This document shows positions 16,588 to 25,176 of a stretch of DNA of 64,000 bases, one piece after another; position 1 is the stretch's first letter; each line of letters opens with the position of its first letter. Source of the DNA: Cupriavidus plantarum (lineage in GTDB: Bacteria > Pseudomonadota > Gammaproteobacteria > Burkholderiales > Burkholderiaceae); contig NZ_CAJPUX010000012.1 of NCBI RefSeq assembly GCF_905397285.1, positions 1-64,000 on the forward strand. The letters run 5' to 3'. The notes under the pieces are model-generated. The model searched no databases and was not told where the DNA came from. It saw only the letters and a list, made by a program, of their open reading frames with translations. The translations under genes were made by a program, and so were the position numbers.

Positions 16588-17154
16588 ATGTTTCGCATGT
16601 TTCGCGCAGTGACCGCCGTGACGATTGCCGCGGGGATGACCGCACTTTGCGGCGCGGCATACGCCGGCTACAACATCTGGACCGGCGAATACACGTTCTC
16701 CAAGGCTGAACTGCAGACCGCGGTGGACAAGCGTTTTCCCACCACGCTGCGCTATGGAGAACTGGTGAGCGTCAAGCTGTCGCATCCGCGCCTGACGCTC
16801 GACGGCGAGACCAACCGCGTGATCACGCTCGTCGATGCCGCGCTCACGAATACGATCCTGCCCGCGCCGCCGGTGAACGGCTCGCTCGCGCTGAACAGCG
16901 GCATCCGCTACGACGCCACACAGCGCGCGGTGCTGCTCGACAATCCTACTGTCGACCAGGTACAGGTACAGGGCATGCCACAGTACAACGAGCAGCTGAA
17001 GGCCATCGGCGCGGTGGTGGCGCAGCAGCTGCTCAAGGACTATCCGCTCTATACCTTCAAACCCGACGAACTCAAGCTGAATGGCACCGAGATCGTGCCG
17101 GGCGCCATCACCGTGGCGCCCGACGGCATTCGCGTGCAGGTCAATCAGAAGTAG
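16588..17154 (+). CDS. DUF1439 family exported protein (YceB-like)
   Basis: This 188-residue protein has a signal peptide ending near AYAG (about residue 27), so it should be periplasmic. The body fits DUF1439: FSKAELQTAVDKRFP near the start, a repeated-beta core, and LLKDYPLYTFKP near the end. E. coli YceB is a lipoprotein of this family, but I see no proper lipobox here (TALCG has Leu before the Cys). Its 3' end overlaps the convergent exporter gene by 14 bases. Confidence 0.85.
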   Translation: MFRMFRAVTAVTIAAGMTALCGAAYAGYNIWTGEYTFSKAELQTAVDKRFPTTLRYGELVSVKLSHPRLTLDGETNRVITLVDAALTNTILPAPPVNGSLALNSGIRYDATQRAVLLDNPTVDQVQVQGMPQYNEQLKAIGAVVAQQLLKDYPLYTFKPDELKLNGTEIVPGAITVAPDGIRVQVNQK

Positions 17155-18073
17155 CGCTGCCCGCGCGGAACACGAGCGCGAGACCCGCGAGCACGCCGGC
17201 CATGCCGATCAGCGATGCCGCCGACAGGCGATTGCCGAGCCACAGGTAGTCCAGCAATGCCGTTCCCGGCGGCACCAGATAGAACAGGCTCGTCACGTTG
17301 ACGAGATTGCCGGCTGCGATCAGGCGGTAGAACAGCAGCGTGGCAATCACCGAGATGACGAGGCCCATGTACACAAGCGGCACGAAGAAGCCGACCGAGA
17401 GCTCGAACGTGAACGGCTGAAACGGCACGCATACGAGGCACGCGGCAAAGCCGACCGCATACTGCAGCGGCAGCACGTCCGCGGGCGACTGGGCGATGCG
17501 CTTCTGCAGGATGGCACCCGACGTCATGCATAGCAGCGCGGCGCCGGCACACGACAGTCCAATCCACGAGAAGCGCGCGAGCGCGACGCTGTGCGCGACG
17601 ATCAGGACGAGTCCGCCGAGCGCCAGCGCCAGTCCCGCCAGCCGCGCCGCCGATACGCGGCGTTCCACCCATAGCAGCGTGAGGATCGGCTGGACGCCGA
17701 GCAGCGTCGCCAGTACGCCGGGCGTGATGCCGTGCTCGAGCGCGAGCAGATAGGTGATGGTGTAGCCGCCGACCAGCAGCAATCCCGTGACCGCGACACG
17801 CCTGCGCGTACCGCGCGCGGGCAGCAAGCGGCGGCGCACGAGGCCGATCGCGATCAGCACGCTCAGCGCGAGTGCGAAGCGGAACGTGAGAAAGGCAAAC
17901 GGCGATGCGTGCGCGAGGCCGAGGCGGCTGAAGATGGCTCCCGCGCTCCAGAGCAGGACGAACAGCGCGGTGGCGCCATGGGGAGCGTAGGCGGCCAGCG
18001 TGGCCGCGTGCGTAGATGATGCGGACGTAGTTGTCGCTGACGAACGCGTGGTGGCATTCCTGTTGAATGTCAT
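17141..18073 (-). CDS. EamA/DMT superfamily exporter
   Basis: This 310-residue inner-membrane protein has about ten hydrophobic helices arranged as two EamA repeats (LWSAGAIFSRLGLAHASPFAFLTFRFAL in the first, the PLVYMGLVISVIATLLFYRLI segment in the second). The family exports amino acids and other metabolites. The start at 18073 follows a 388-base region with a promoter at 18445-18417 and a possible Trp-containing leader peptide. The substrate is unknown; aromatic amino acids are one guess from the leader. Confidence 0.88.
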   Translation of the reverse strand: MTFNRNATTRSSATTTSASSTHAATLAAYAPHGATALFVLLWSAGAIFSRLGLAHASPFAFLTFRFALALSVLIAIGLVRRRLLPARGTRRRVAVTGLLLVGGYTITYLLALEHGITPGVLATLLGVQPILTLLWVERRVSAARLAGLALALGGLVLIVAHSVALARFSWIGLSCAGAALLCMTSGAILQKRIAQSPADVLPLQYAVGFAACLVCVPFQPFTFELSVGFFVPLVYMGLVISVIATLLFYRLIAAGNLVNVTSLFYLVPPGTALLDYLWLGNRLSAASLIGMAGVLAGLALVFRAGSATSD

Positions 18074-18217
18074 GATGAATCCTGTCGAAAACCGAATAGC
18101 CTCCGGCACGCGGTGCAGGTGCGCACACGCGTCAGGCAATCGATGCGGAAAAACCGGAGGAGTGGCTGCGGCGCGGTCAGCCGCGCGGCGGGGACAGCGG
18201 AGGCGAGAGCGGCGGGC

Positions 18218-18277
18218 TCACGCCAGCCACCACGGCCTCGACAGGACGTACGACACCACGACGTGCGTCACGCGCAT
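18218..18277 (-). CDS. possible leader peptide with tandem Trp codons
   Basis: Within the long leader of the exporter gene a 19-codon frame, MRVTHVVVSYVLSRPWWLA, ends in two adjacent tryptophan codons. A GTGGCTG segment over those codons can pair with CAGCCAC at about 18160-18166, shortly before a run of five Ts. This recalls translation-coupled attenuation. There is no clear ribosome site and the RNA fold is not canonical. Confidence 0.25.
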   Translation of the reverse strand: MRVTHVVVSYVLSRPWWLA

Positions 18278-18416
18278 GCGCCCACGGCTGCGCCCGACCG
18301 GAGACCGGACGGACAACGACCTGAGCGAAGGCGAAGGACGGCGACATGTGGCGGTAGTGAAGAATCTGGCGGTGTGGAAAGTGAAGTGCGCAATGAATGC
18401 AAGGCGCAACGCGCCG

Positions 18417-18445
18417 ATACTACGCCCGGCATTCGCGCCCGTCAA
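18417..18445 (-). promoter_or_regulatory. sigma-70 promoter for the DMT exporter
   Basis: On the minus strand TTGACG (18445-18440), 17 bases and TAGTAT (18422-18417) make a good sigma-70 promoter. It predicts a 5' leader of about 335 bases before the exporter start at 18073, with only the small leader frame inside. Confidence 0.5.
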
Positions 18446-18461
18446 CGAGGGAAAACCGGCG

Positions 18462-19298
18462 CTAGGCGGATGCCGCCGGGATGTCGATGCGCAGCGCCGC
18501 GGCGAGCGCCTCCATCGCCGGTGCGATCGGCGCATCCACCTTGAGCGATAGCAACGGGTCCGCGCGGGTCACGCCGAGATTGAGCGCCGCGACGGGCTTG
18601 CCGGTTTCGCTCGCCCAGAGCGCGAAGCGATAGCCGGAGCGCACCGTGAGCGACGACCCGATGACCAGCATCGCATCGGCGCGAGCGAGGCCGTCGCGGG
18701 CGCGGTCGACGCGTTCGAGCGGCACCGACTCGCCGAAAAACACCACATCCGGCTTCAGCATGCCCTCGCAACGCTCGCAGACCGGCACGCGGAATTCGGC
18801 GAACAGCGGCGTCTCGAGCTCGACGTCGCCATCGGCCAGCGGATTCGCGATGATGTCGCGCAGCGCGGCATTCTGGTCCCAGAGCCATTGCTGGACACCG
18901 GCGCGTTCGTACCACGTGCCGCAGGACATGCAGACCACGCCGCGCAGGCTGCCGTGCAACTCGACGACATCGGGGCTGCCCGCGCGCTGATGCAGACCGT
19001 CCACGTTCTGCGTCACGAGCGCGGACAACCGGTCCTGCGCGCCAAGGCCTGCCACCACGTGATGACTGACGTTAGGTTGCGCGTGGGCGGCGATCGGCCA
19101 GCCGAGCATGCTGCGGGCCCAGTAGCGCTGGCGCGCCGCATGGGAGCCGACGAACGCCTGCAGCGTCGTCGGCGCGGAGCGCTGCCACTGCCCACGTTCG
19201 TCGCGATAGCCGGGAATGCCGGAATCCGTGCTGATTCCCGCGCCCGTCAGCACGAACAGCCGCGGATACCGCAGCACGAAATCGAGCAACGCACTCAC
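18462..19298 (-). CDS. sirtuin, NAD-dependent protein deacylase
   Basis: This 278-residue Sir2-family enzyme removes acyl groups from lysines at the expense of NAD. The NAD motifs GAGISTDSGIPGYR and TQNVDGLH are intact, catalytic His115 sits in ELHG, and the zinc cysteines are Cys123/126 (CMSC) and Cys174/177 (CERC). The start is the GTG at 19298, which overlaps the upstream gene's TGA, so the two are translationally coupled. It resembles class II/SIRT4-like bacterial sirtuins. The targets are unknown. Confidence 0.93.
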   Translation of the reverse strand: MSALLDFVLRYPRLFVLTGAGISTDSGIPGYRDERGQWQRSAPTTLQAFVGSHAARQRYWARSMLGWPIAAHAQPNVSHHVVAGLGAQDRLSALVTQNVDGLHQRAGSPDVVELHGSLRGVVCMSCGTWYERAGVQQWLWDQNAALRDIIANPLADGDVELETPLFAEFRVPVCERCEGMLKPDVVFFGESVPLERVDRARDGLARADAMLVIGSSLTVRSGYRFALWASETGKPVAALNLGVTRADPLLSLKVDAPIAPAMEALAAALRIDIPAASA

Positions 19299-19477
19299 GC
19301 GCCGGCCTTGCTCTCGCGGACCGCCTGGCGGGTTTCCCACGCCTTGAGTTCCTGCCGGTACCGGTCCATCTCGTCGGCGTAGAAATCGAATACGCAGGGA
19401 TCGCAGCCGCTCCCGCAGCACTCGTTGTCGCCCGGACGCTCGGGGGGCATCGGACGGGGATCGTCTTCTTCGTTCAT
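19295..19477 (-). CDS. oxidoreductase-like domain protein (small, Cys-rich)
   Basis: This is a protein of about 60 residues with the compact motif CCGSGCDPCVFDFY followed by a helix (EMDRYRQELKAWE). That matches the Oxidored-like domain found at the N-terminus of eukaryotic oxidoreductases and as small bacterial proteins. The four cysteines suggest metal binding. The start at 19477 (MNEEDDPRP) is the simplest; the frame is open to 19591. It overlaps the sirtuin start by the GTGA arrangement, implying joint function. Confidence 0.85.
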   Translation of the reverse strand: MNEEDDPRPMPPERPGDNECCGSGCDPCVFDFYADEMDRYRQELKAWETRQAVRESKAGA

Positions 19478-19668
19478 TGACACGGGAAAGTCTTCATTCG
19501 CAGACACGGCGTCAGTATATTCCTGCGCCGATATGCACGCTTCCGGTGTCCGTGCTGAATTGTTTCGATGGGCCCGGCCGGCCCCATCCAAGCGCGCATC
19601 GCGCTGCTAGCCTAATCCGAGGCGTCTCGGACGTCTCCGTGACTTCTCCGCTATCGGGCGAGCCGTTC

Positions 19669-21900
19669 ATGCACGCATCCACGGTCTGGACACTGCTGGC
19701 AACAATGCTGCTGCCTTGGCTGGCCGTGAAGGGCGCCGTTGCGGCGGACGCGCTTCCGCCGGACGTGCGGCCCGCGCTCGGCCGCCCGCGCGTATGCCTT
19801 GTCCTATCGGGCGGCGGCGCCCGGGGGGCCGCGCATATCGGCGTGCTGCGGGTGCTGGAGACCCTGCGCGTGCCGGTGGACTGCATCGCGGGCACGAGCA
19901 TGGGGGCGCTCGTCGGCGGCGCCTATGCGGCAGGCATGACCGTGCCGGCCATGGAAACGCTGGTCGCCAGTATCTCGACCGACGCCTTGTTCAAGGAACG
20001 GCCCCCGCGCCAGGACCTGGCGGTGCGCCGCAAGCTCGACGACCAGACCAACCTGTTCACGCCCGAGATCGGGGTACGAGGGGACGGCCTGCTGCTGCCG
20101 AAAGGCGCGGTATCCGGCGTGCAGCTCGAAACGGTGCTACGCAAGCTTGCGAACGTGCCCGGTTACCGGGACTTCGACCGCTTGCCGATTCCCTACCGTG
20201 CCGTGGCGACCGATCTGGTCACGGGAACCGCCGTCGTCTTCAGCAAGGGAGAACTCGCCAACGTCATGCGCGCGAGCATGTCGGTGCCCGGCGCGGTGGC
20301 GCCGCTGGAATACCAGGGCAAGCTGCTTGTCGATGGCGGCCTGACGGACAATCTGCCCGTCGATGTCGCGCGCGCCATGGGCGCGGATATCGTCATCGCC
20401 GTCAACCTCGGCACGCCGTTGATGAAACGCGAGAGCCTCACCTCGCTACTTGGCGTGACGAGCCAGATGCTGAACATCCTCACCGAGCAGAACGTGCGCG
20501 CGTCGCTAGCCGCGCTGCGGCCCACGGACATTCTGATCGAGCCCCAGCTCGGCGAATTTTCCGCCGGCGATTTCGATCATTTGCCCAAGACCATCCCGAT
20601 CGGCGAAGCGGCCGCGCGGCAGGTCGCCGACCGGTTGTCCGCGCTCTCGCTGCCACCCGATGCGTACGCGCAGCTGCGCGCGTCGCAGCAGGCGCTACCG
20701 CCACCGGACCTGCGGCCGGTGGACGAGATCCGCCTCGCGCCGCTGGAGCGCGTGAGTCCGGACTTTGTGTACGCCACGATGGAAACGAAGCCTGAAGCGC
20801 CCATCGGGCAGGAAGCCCTCGACCGCGACGTGCGCCGCCTGTTCGGCACTGGCGATTTCGAGCACATCAACTACCGCTTTCTCGAGGAGCCCGGCAAACG
20901 CATCCTCGCCGTGGACGCGATCGAGAAATCATATGGGCCCAACTATCTGCGCTTCGGGCTCGGCCTCAGTTCGGACTTCCGCGGCGATGCCTACTTCAAT
21001 GTCCTCGCGAGCTATCGGCGCACGTGGCTGAACCAGCTCGGCGCCGAATGGCGGACGGACGTGCAGCTGGGCCAGACGTCGAGCATTACCAGCGAGTTTT
21101 ATCAGCCGCTCGATGCGCGTCAGTTGTTCTTCATCGCCCCGCGCGTCGAGCTCCAGCGGCGCACGATCAATATCTTCGACGGCGACACGCGGGTGGCCGC
21201 CTACGACGTGCGCCGCGTCGACGCGGCGCTCGATATCGGCAGCCAGTTCACGAAATACGGCGAGGCGAGGCTCGGTCTGCTGGTCGGGCACGAGAACGCG
21301 ACGCTCAGCACGGGCCCCAGCTCGCTCGATCCGGGGACGGGCGGCATCGAGCGGCGCGCGGTCACGGGCCGCCTGCTCGTCGATCAGCTCGACAGCCTCA
21401 ATTTTCCGCGTGACGGCTATGGCGCCACGCTCACGGTCTATGGCTCGCAGGCGGGTCTGGGCGCGGCCACCACCTACACCAAGGCGGAACTGACCGGGAC
21501 CTACGTCGAGTCGTTCGGCCCCCACACGTTCAACCTCGGCTTTCGGTTCGGCGGCAATGTGGGACCGCCGCTCCCGAAATACGACCTGTTCCAGTGGGGC
21601 GGCTTTCTCCAGCAGTCGGGCTTCAGCACCGGGCAACTGATGGGGGGCAACATCCAGTTCGGGCGGCTGGTCTATTACAACAAGCTGTTCCGGCAGCGGC
21701 TGCTGGAGGGGGTCTACGCGGGCGTTTCGCTCGAGGCCGGGCGGGTCGGCTCGCCACTCGTTGCGGGCAGCCCGACGGGGCTGCTGAAGTCGGCGGCGGT
21801 GTTCCTCGGACTCGACAGTCCCGTCGGGCCGCTCTATCTCGGGTATGGGCGCACGTCGAGCGGACAGTACGCGTACTACCTGTTCCTCGGGAAACCGTGA
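19669..21900 (+). CDS. patatin-like phospholipase with outer-membrane barrel (type Vd, PlpD-like)
   Basis: This 743-residue protein has a signal peptide (about 1-26). A patatin lipase domain (about 42-340) shows GGGARG at 48-53, catalytic Ser77 in GTSMG and Asp222 in DGG. A POTRA-like connector follows (about 360-430), then a surface-antigen/BamA-type beta barrel to the end, closing with YAYYLFLGKP. Pseudomonas PlpD has this layout and exports its lipase by type Vd secretion. I start at the ATG at 19669 rather than 19477, because the signal peptide begins there. Terminator 22023-22073 may end the transcript. Confidence 0.9.
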   Translation: MHASTVWTLLATMLLPWLAVKGAVAADALPPDVRPALGRPRVCLVLSGGGARGAAHIGVLRVLETLRVPVDCIAGTSMGALVGGAYAAGMTVPAMETLVASISTDALFKERPPRQDLAVRRKLDDQTNLFTPEIGVRGDGLLLPKGAVSGVQLETVLRKLANVPGYRDFDRLPIPYRAVATDLVTGTAVVFSKGELANVMRASMSVPGAVAPLEYQGKLLVDGGLTDNLPVDVARAMGADIVIAVNLGTPLMKRESLTSLLGVTSQMLNILTEQNVRASLAALRPTDILIEPQLGEFSAGDFDHLPKTIPIGEAAARQVADRLSALSLPPDAYAQLRASQQALPPPDLRPVDEIRLAPLERVSPDFVYATMETKPEAPIGQEALDRDVRRLFGTGDFEHINYRFLEEPGKRILAVDAIEKSYGPNYLRFGLGLSSDFRGDAYFNVLASYRRTWLNQLGAEWRTDVQLGQTSSITSEFYQPLDARQLFFIAPRVELQRRTINIFDGDTRVAAYDVRRVDAALDIGSQFTKYGEARLGLLVGHENATLSTGPSSLDPGTGGIERRAVTGRLLVDQLDSLNFPRDGYGATLTVYGSQAGLGAATTYTKAELTGTYVESFGPHTFNLGFRFGGNVGPPLPKYDLFQWGGFLQQSGFSTGQLMGGNIQFGRLVYYNKLFRQRLLEGVYAGVSLEAGRVGSPLVAGSPTGLLKSAAVFLGLDSPVGPLYLGYGRTSSGQYAYYLFLGKP

Positions 21901-22022
21901 CAACTCGCGCGCGCGATGTGCAGGAGAGCCTACCCCACCGAAGTTGTATGTAATGTCTCTTTGGAGGTACCTATACTTTGCCTGTCGCCGAGACCCCCGT
22001 CTTGAACGGCATCCTTCCCAAA

Positions 22023-22073
22023 GTCGCCGCCTGCATGGCATCCCCCATGCGCACCAGCGGCGACATTTTTTTT
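22023..22073 (+). terminator. rho-independent terminator
   Basis: GTCGCCGC (22023-22030) pairs with GCGGCGAC (22057-22064), enclosing a smaller GCATGG/CCATGC stem, followed by eight Ts within 22066-22073. It probably ends the patatin gene transcript. A TATACT at 21972-21977 raises the possibility of a separate short transcript. Confidence 0.7.
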
Positions 22074-22147
22074 GCGTGAAGGGGCGATGGCGTTTCGCAA
22101 GACGTTAAGATGCGCGATTATCGAACGCTCCAGGTCACGCATTTCCG

Positions 22148-22996
22148 ATGGACGCCCCCAATCCGATCCGCCTCCAGACCGCGCACGCCGATACCGTGCG
22201 CGCCGCCCGTCCGCCTTCGGACCTGCTGACCGGCTTTGCCGGCGACCCGAATTTCATGCTATCGCTCGCGCGCGGCCTGACGGTGCTGGAGGCCTTTTCC
22301 GAACGCAAACGCCCGCTCACGATCTCCCAGGTCGCGCAGCGCACGCAGCTCTCGCGGGCGTCCGTGCGCCGGTGCCTCTATACGCTCGAGCAACTTGGGT
22401 ATGTGAGCCAGCAGGATGGGCACTTCGCGCTGCGTCCGCGGGTGCTGCACCTCGGCCATGCGTACTTTTCCTCGACGTCGCTGGTCTCGGCCGCGCAGCC
22501 GATTCTCGACGCGCTCAGCACACGCATCCACGAAACGTCGGCACTGGCCATCCTCGACGGCACCGACATCCTGTACCTCGTGCGGTCCGAAGTGCAGCGC
22601 GTGCTCACGCATTCGCTAGGCATGGGCAGCCGTTTGCCGGCCTATTGCACGTCGATCGGGCGGCTCCTGCTGGCCCATCAGCCCGACGCGGTGCTGGAAG
22701 CATTCTTCGAGCATGCCGAACTGCGTCCGCGGACGCTGCAGACCAAGGTGTCGCGCGCCGACCTCGAGGCCGTGTTCGCGCGTGCGCGGGAGGTGGACTA
22801 CGTGCTGATCGACGAGGAACTGGAGCCCGGCCTCCGCGCGATTGCGGTGCCGGTGCGCGCGCTGTCGGGCGCCGTGGTGGCCGCCGTCAGTGTGAGCGTC
22901 AAGGCGACGCGGGTGTCGGAAGGGGAAATGATCGCGCGGCTGCTGTCGCCAATGCGCGAAGCAGCCGCGGCCATCGGCAAGCTGATCGCCAGCTGA
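22148..22996 (+). CDS. IclR family transcriptional regulator (PcaR/PobR-like)
   Basis: This 282-residue regulator has a winged helix-turn-helix (about 38-95, with ISQVAQRTQLSRASVRRCLYTLEQLGYV) and an IclR effector domain (GMGSRLPAYCTSIGRLLLA, VLIDEELEPGLRAIAVPVR). The length and the DPNFMLSLARGLTVLEAF opening resemble the beta-ketoadipate regulators PcaR/PobR/CatR. No aromatic catabolic genes adjoin it, so the target is distal or it is an orphan. Confidence 0.9.
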   Translation: MDAPNPIRLQTAHADTVRAARPPSDLLTGFAGDPNFMLSLARGLTVLEAFSERKRPLTISQVAQRTQLSRASVRRCLYTLEQLGYVSQQDGHFALRPRVLHLGHAYFSSTSLVSAAQPILDALSTRIHETSALAILDGTDILYLVRSEVQRVLTHSLGMGSRLPAYCTSIGRLLLAHQPDAVLEAFFEHAELRPRTLQTKVSRADLEAVFARAREVDYVLIDEELEPGLRAIAVPVRALSGAVVAAVSVSVKATRVSEGEMIARLLSPMREAAAAIGKLIAS

Positions 22997-23026
22997 AGTG
23001 GCCCTGAAAGTGGCCCTGAGGCGGTC

Positions 23027-23833
23027 TTAACCGCGAGCGGCCAGCTCCAGCGCGAAGACGAGGCGCTGGAGGAAGTTCTCCATGCGCCCGTCCGGATTCA
23101 GGAACGCGCACCCGTAGTGGTGGACGGTGTTGTCGTCGTAGCCCACCATCCAGTGGCCCACCACTTGCATGTCCAGCTCCAGGCGGCCGAGTTCGCCAAA
23201 ATCCAGCAGGCAACGCTTGGCCGTGGTGCCCACCGGCAGCAGTTCGGCGCCCACGGCGCGAGAGCGCAGACCCACGCCGGACAGGGACAGGTCGGCGATA
23301 TCCATCTGCATGACGCGCGTGTCCGAGCCATCCTGCACGCGGATCTCGCAGCGGTAGCCCTTCGTCAGCAGCGTGCGCGCGCGGAAATGGCGGCGGCGCT
23401 GGAAGTGATAGAGCTTCTCCGGAAAATCGGCGATAAACGCGGGGCCGCCCTCGAAGCGTGTGGCGCCCGGGGTGCCGACGATGAAGTTCACGGGCACGCC
23501 ACGCAGCAGGCCCGAGAATGCGTTCTGGTCGGAGGCCATCAGCGACTGGCGCTCGCCGTCGGCGCGGCACCAGTCGAAGACGAACGTACGCTGGGCCGGA
23601 TCGACATGCAGGATCGACGTGACGATCTCCGATCCGTTTCGCGAACGCACGCTCAGCAGGCATTTCTGCCACGCCAGGTCGCGCAGCACGGTGCCGATCT
23701 GCGAGACATGCGTCAGGCGGTAGCGTTCGTCCGAGTGCGACGCCTCTTGATCTTGGTCTTGGTCGCCGTCCACCTGGGGAACCTGGGGAAGGGCTTGTGC
23801 CGGGTCGGACCCGCGGGAATCTCGGAGGCTCAT
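23027..23833 (-). CDS. ycgR: flagellar brake protein YcgR (PilZ domain)
   Basis: This 268-residue protein has an N-terminal YcgR domain (about 35-140) and a C-terminal PilZ domain. The cyclic-di-GMP motif is visible as RRRHFRAR followed by DLSLSGVGL (the D-x-S-x-x-G part). In enterobacteria YcgR slows the flagellar motor when cyclic-di-GMP is high. The first 37 residues are a low-complexity Gln/Asp-rich tail, so a later start is possible. No flagellar genes are nearby. Confidence 0.88.
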   Translation of the reverse strand: MSLRDSRGSDPAQALPQVPQVDGDQDQDQEASHSDERYRLTHVSQIGTVLRDLAWQKCLLSVRSRNGSEIVTSILHVDPAQRTFVFDWCRADGERQSLMASDQNAFSGLLRGVPVNFIVGTPGATRFEGGPAFIADFPEKLYHFQRRRHFRARTLLTKGYRCEIRVQDGSDTRVMQMDIADLSLSGVGLRSRAVGAELLPVGTTAKRCLLDFGELGRLELDMQVVGHWMVGYDDNTVHHYGCAFLNPDGRMENFLQRLVFALELAARG

Positions 23834-24072
23834 GGTATTACGCTACGGAAATGCGCTACGTCGGTATGGGGATTGCGCCGCAAAGAGCAGGTTAGCGACC
23901 AACGCGGCATGGTACGCGTGGCGGACGGCGCGGCGCAAGCGCTTGCCTTGGCCTTCGGCAAAATGTTGCATAACTTGAGTCACAGACTAACGAGGGGTAG
24001 CGGGAAATGCACAGCCGGCGCCGAAAGCGGCCATCTTGTCACCCCCGCGTGACACGGGCTTGTGTCAGCGTT

Positions 24073-24621
24073 TTATCCGTTGTGCAGTGCACTCGTCGCG
24101 TGGATCCGGTGCACGGCGCCCGTGGCATGCAGCTGGCTCTCGAACAGCACGACGCGCTGCGCCTGCCAGGCGGGCGCAGCCAGCGCGGCGGTTCGTGACA
24201 GCCACTGCCGCTGGACGGCTTCCGGCACGGCCGGACCGCATCGCGCGAGTGTGAGGTGAGGCTTGAACGGGCGGGTGTCCGCCGCGACGCCGGCCATGGC
24301 GAGCGCCACGTCCACGTCCTGCCGCAAGGCGTCCAGCGCGGCATTGGGTGCAAGCCCCGCCCAAAGGACGGCGCCCTGCCGGGGACGAAAGCGGCCGGTG
24401 CCTTGCACCGTCAGCACAATCTCCCTCGGTGCCAGCGTGGCCATCGCCGTGACGATGCGCGCGGCGCTGTCCGCATCGCATTCGCCAAGGAAGCGCAGCG
24501 TCAGGTGGCATTGGGCGGCCGGCACGGGCCGCAGGCCGCCATGCGCGGGAAGCGCGGGGAGCGTGGCCAGCAGGTCCGCGGCGAGCGCTTCGGGTGTTTC
24601 GAGGGCGAGAAATAGTCGCAA
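24073..24621 (-). CDS. thpR: RNA 2',3'-cyclic phosphodiesterase
   Basis: This 182-residue protein of the 2H phosphoesterase superfamily hydrolyses 2',3'-cyclic phosphates on RNA ends (formerly 2'-5' RNA ligase LigT). Both catalytic HxTx motifs are present: HLTL at 39-42 and HLTL in RPFKPHLTLARC. The N-terminal MRLFLAL is typical. The gene lies 42 bases downstream of ogt on the same strand and could share its transcript. Confidence 0.92.
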   Translation of the reverse strand: MRLFLALETPEALAADLLATLPALPAHGGLRPVPAAQCHLTLRFLGECDADSAARIVTAMATLAPREIVLTVQGTGRFRPRQGAVLWAGLAPNAALDALRQDVDVALAMAGVAADTRPFKPHLTLARCGPAVPEAVQRQWLSRTAALAAPAWQAQRVVLFESQLHATGAVHRIHATSALHNG

Positions 24622-24663
24622 GACTAGCGTCGCAAGCTGGGGTCACAAGGCTTGCGGCGCGCG

Positions 24664-25176
24664 TCAGGACGCCAGTCCGAAGGGGGCACCTTCGAGGCCA
24701 AGCAGCGCGCGTTTGCGATCCACGCCGCCGGCGTAGCCTGTCAGCGCGCCGCTGGCGCCGAGCACGCGATGACACGGCACGATCACCGAAAGCGGATTGC
24801 GTCCGACCGCGCCGCCCACCGCGCGGGCGTGCGAGGGCGGCAAACCCAGCGTCGCGGCTAGCTGGCCGTACGACACCGTGCCGCCGAACGCGATCGCGCG
24901 CAGCGCTTGCCAGACTTCACGCTGAAACGCGCTGCCAGTGAACTGCACGGGGACCGAGAACGCCTGCAGCGTGCCGGCGAAGTAGGCTTGCAGTTCTTCG
25001 GCGGTCTGGGCCAGGACGCGGGTGTCGGCGGCGGGGCCGTTGCCGGCATGGGCCGCGGTGTCGATGCCGGGCGGGAAATACTTCTGGCCCGAGAAGAACA
25101 GGCCTGTCAAGGCGCCGTCCGTCGTGCGCAGCAGAACGTCGCCCAGCGGGCTCTCTACGATGCGATACGTGGTCAT
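24664..25176 (-). CDS. ogt: methylated-DNA--protein-cysteine methyltransferase
   Basis: This 170-residue suicide enzyme takes the methyl group from O6-methylguanine onto its own cysteine. The active site IVPCHRV and the preceding RNPLS are intact, with the helix-turn-helix YGQLAATLGLPPSHARAVGGA. The ATG at 25176 overlaps the stop of the AdaA-AlkA gene (ATGA), so the two repair proteins are translationally coupled. Confidence 0.95.
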   Translation of the reverse strand: MTTYRIVESPLGDVLLRTTDGALTGLFFSGQKYFPPGIDTAAHAGNGPAADTRVLAQTAEELQAYFAGTLQAFSVPVQFTGSAFQREVWQALRAIAFGGTVSYGQLAATLGLPPSHARAVGGAVGRNPLSVIVPCHRVLGASGALTGYAGGVDRKRALLGLEGAPFGLAS

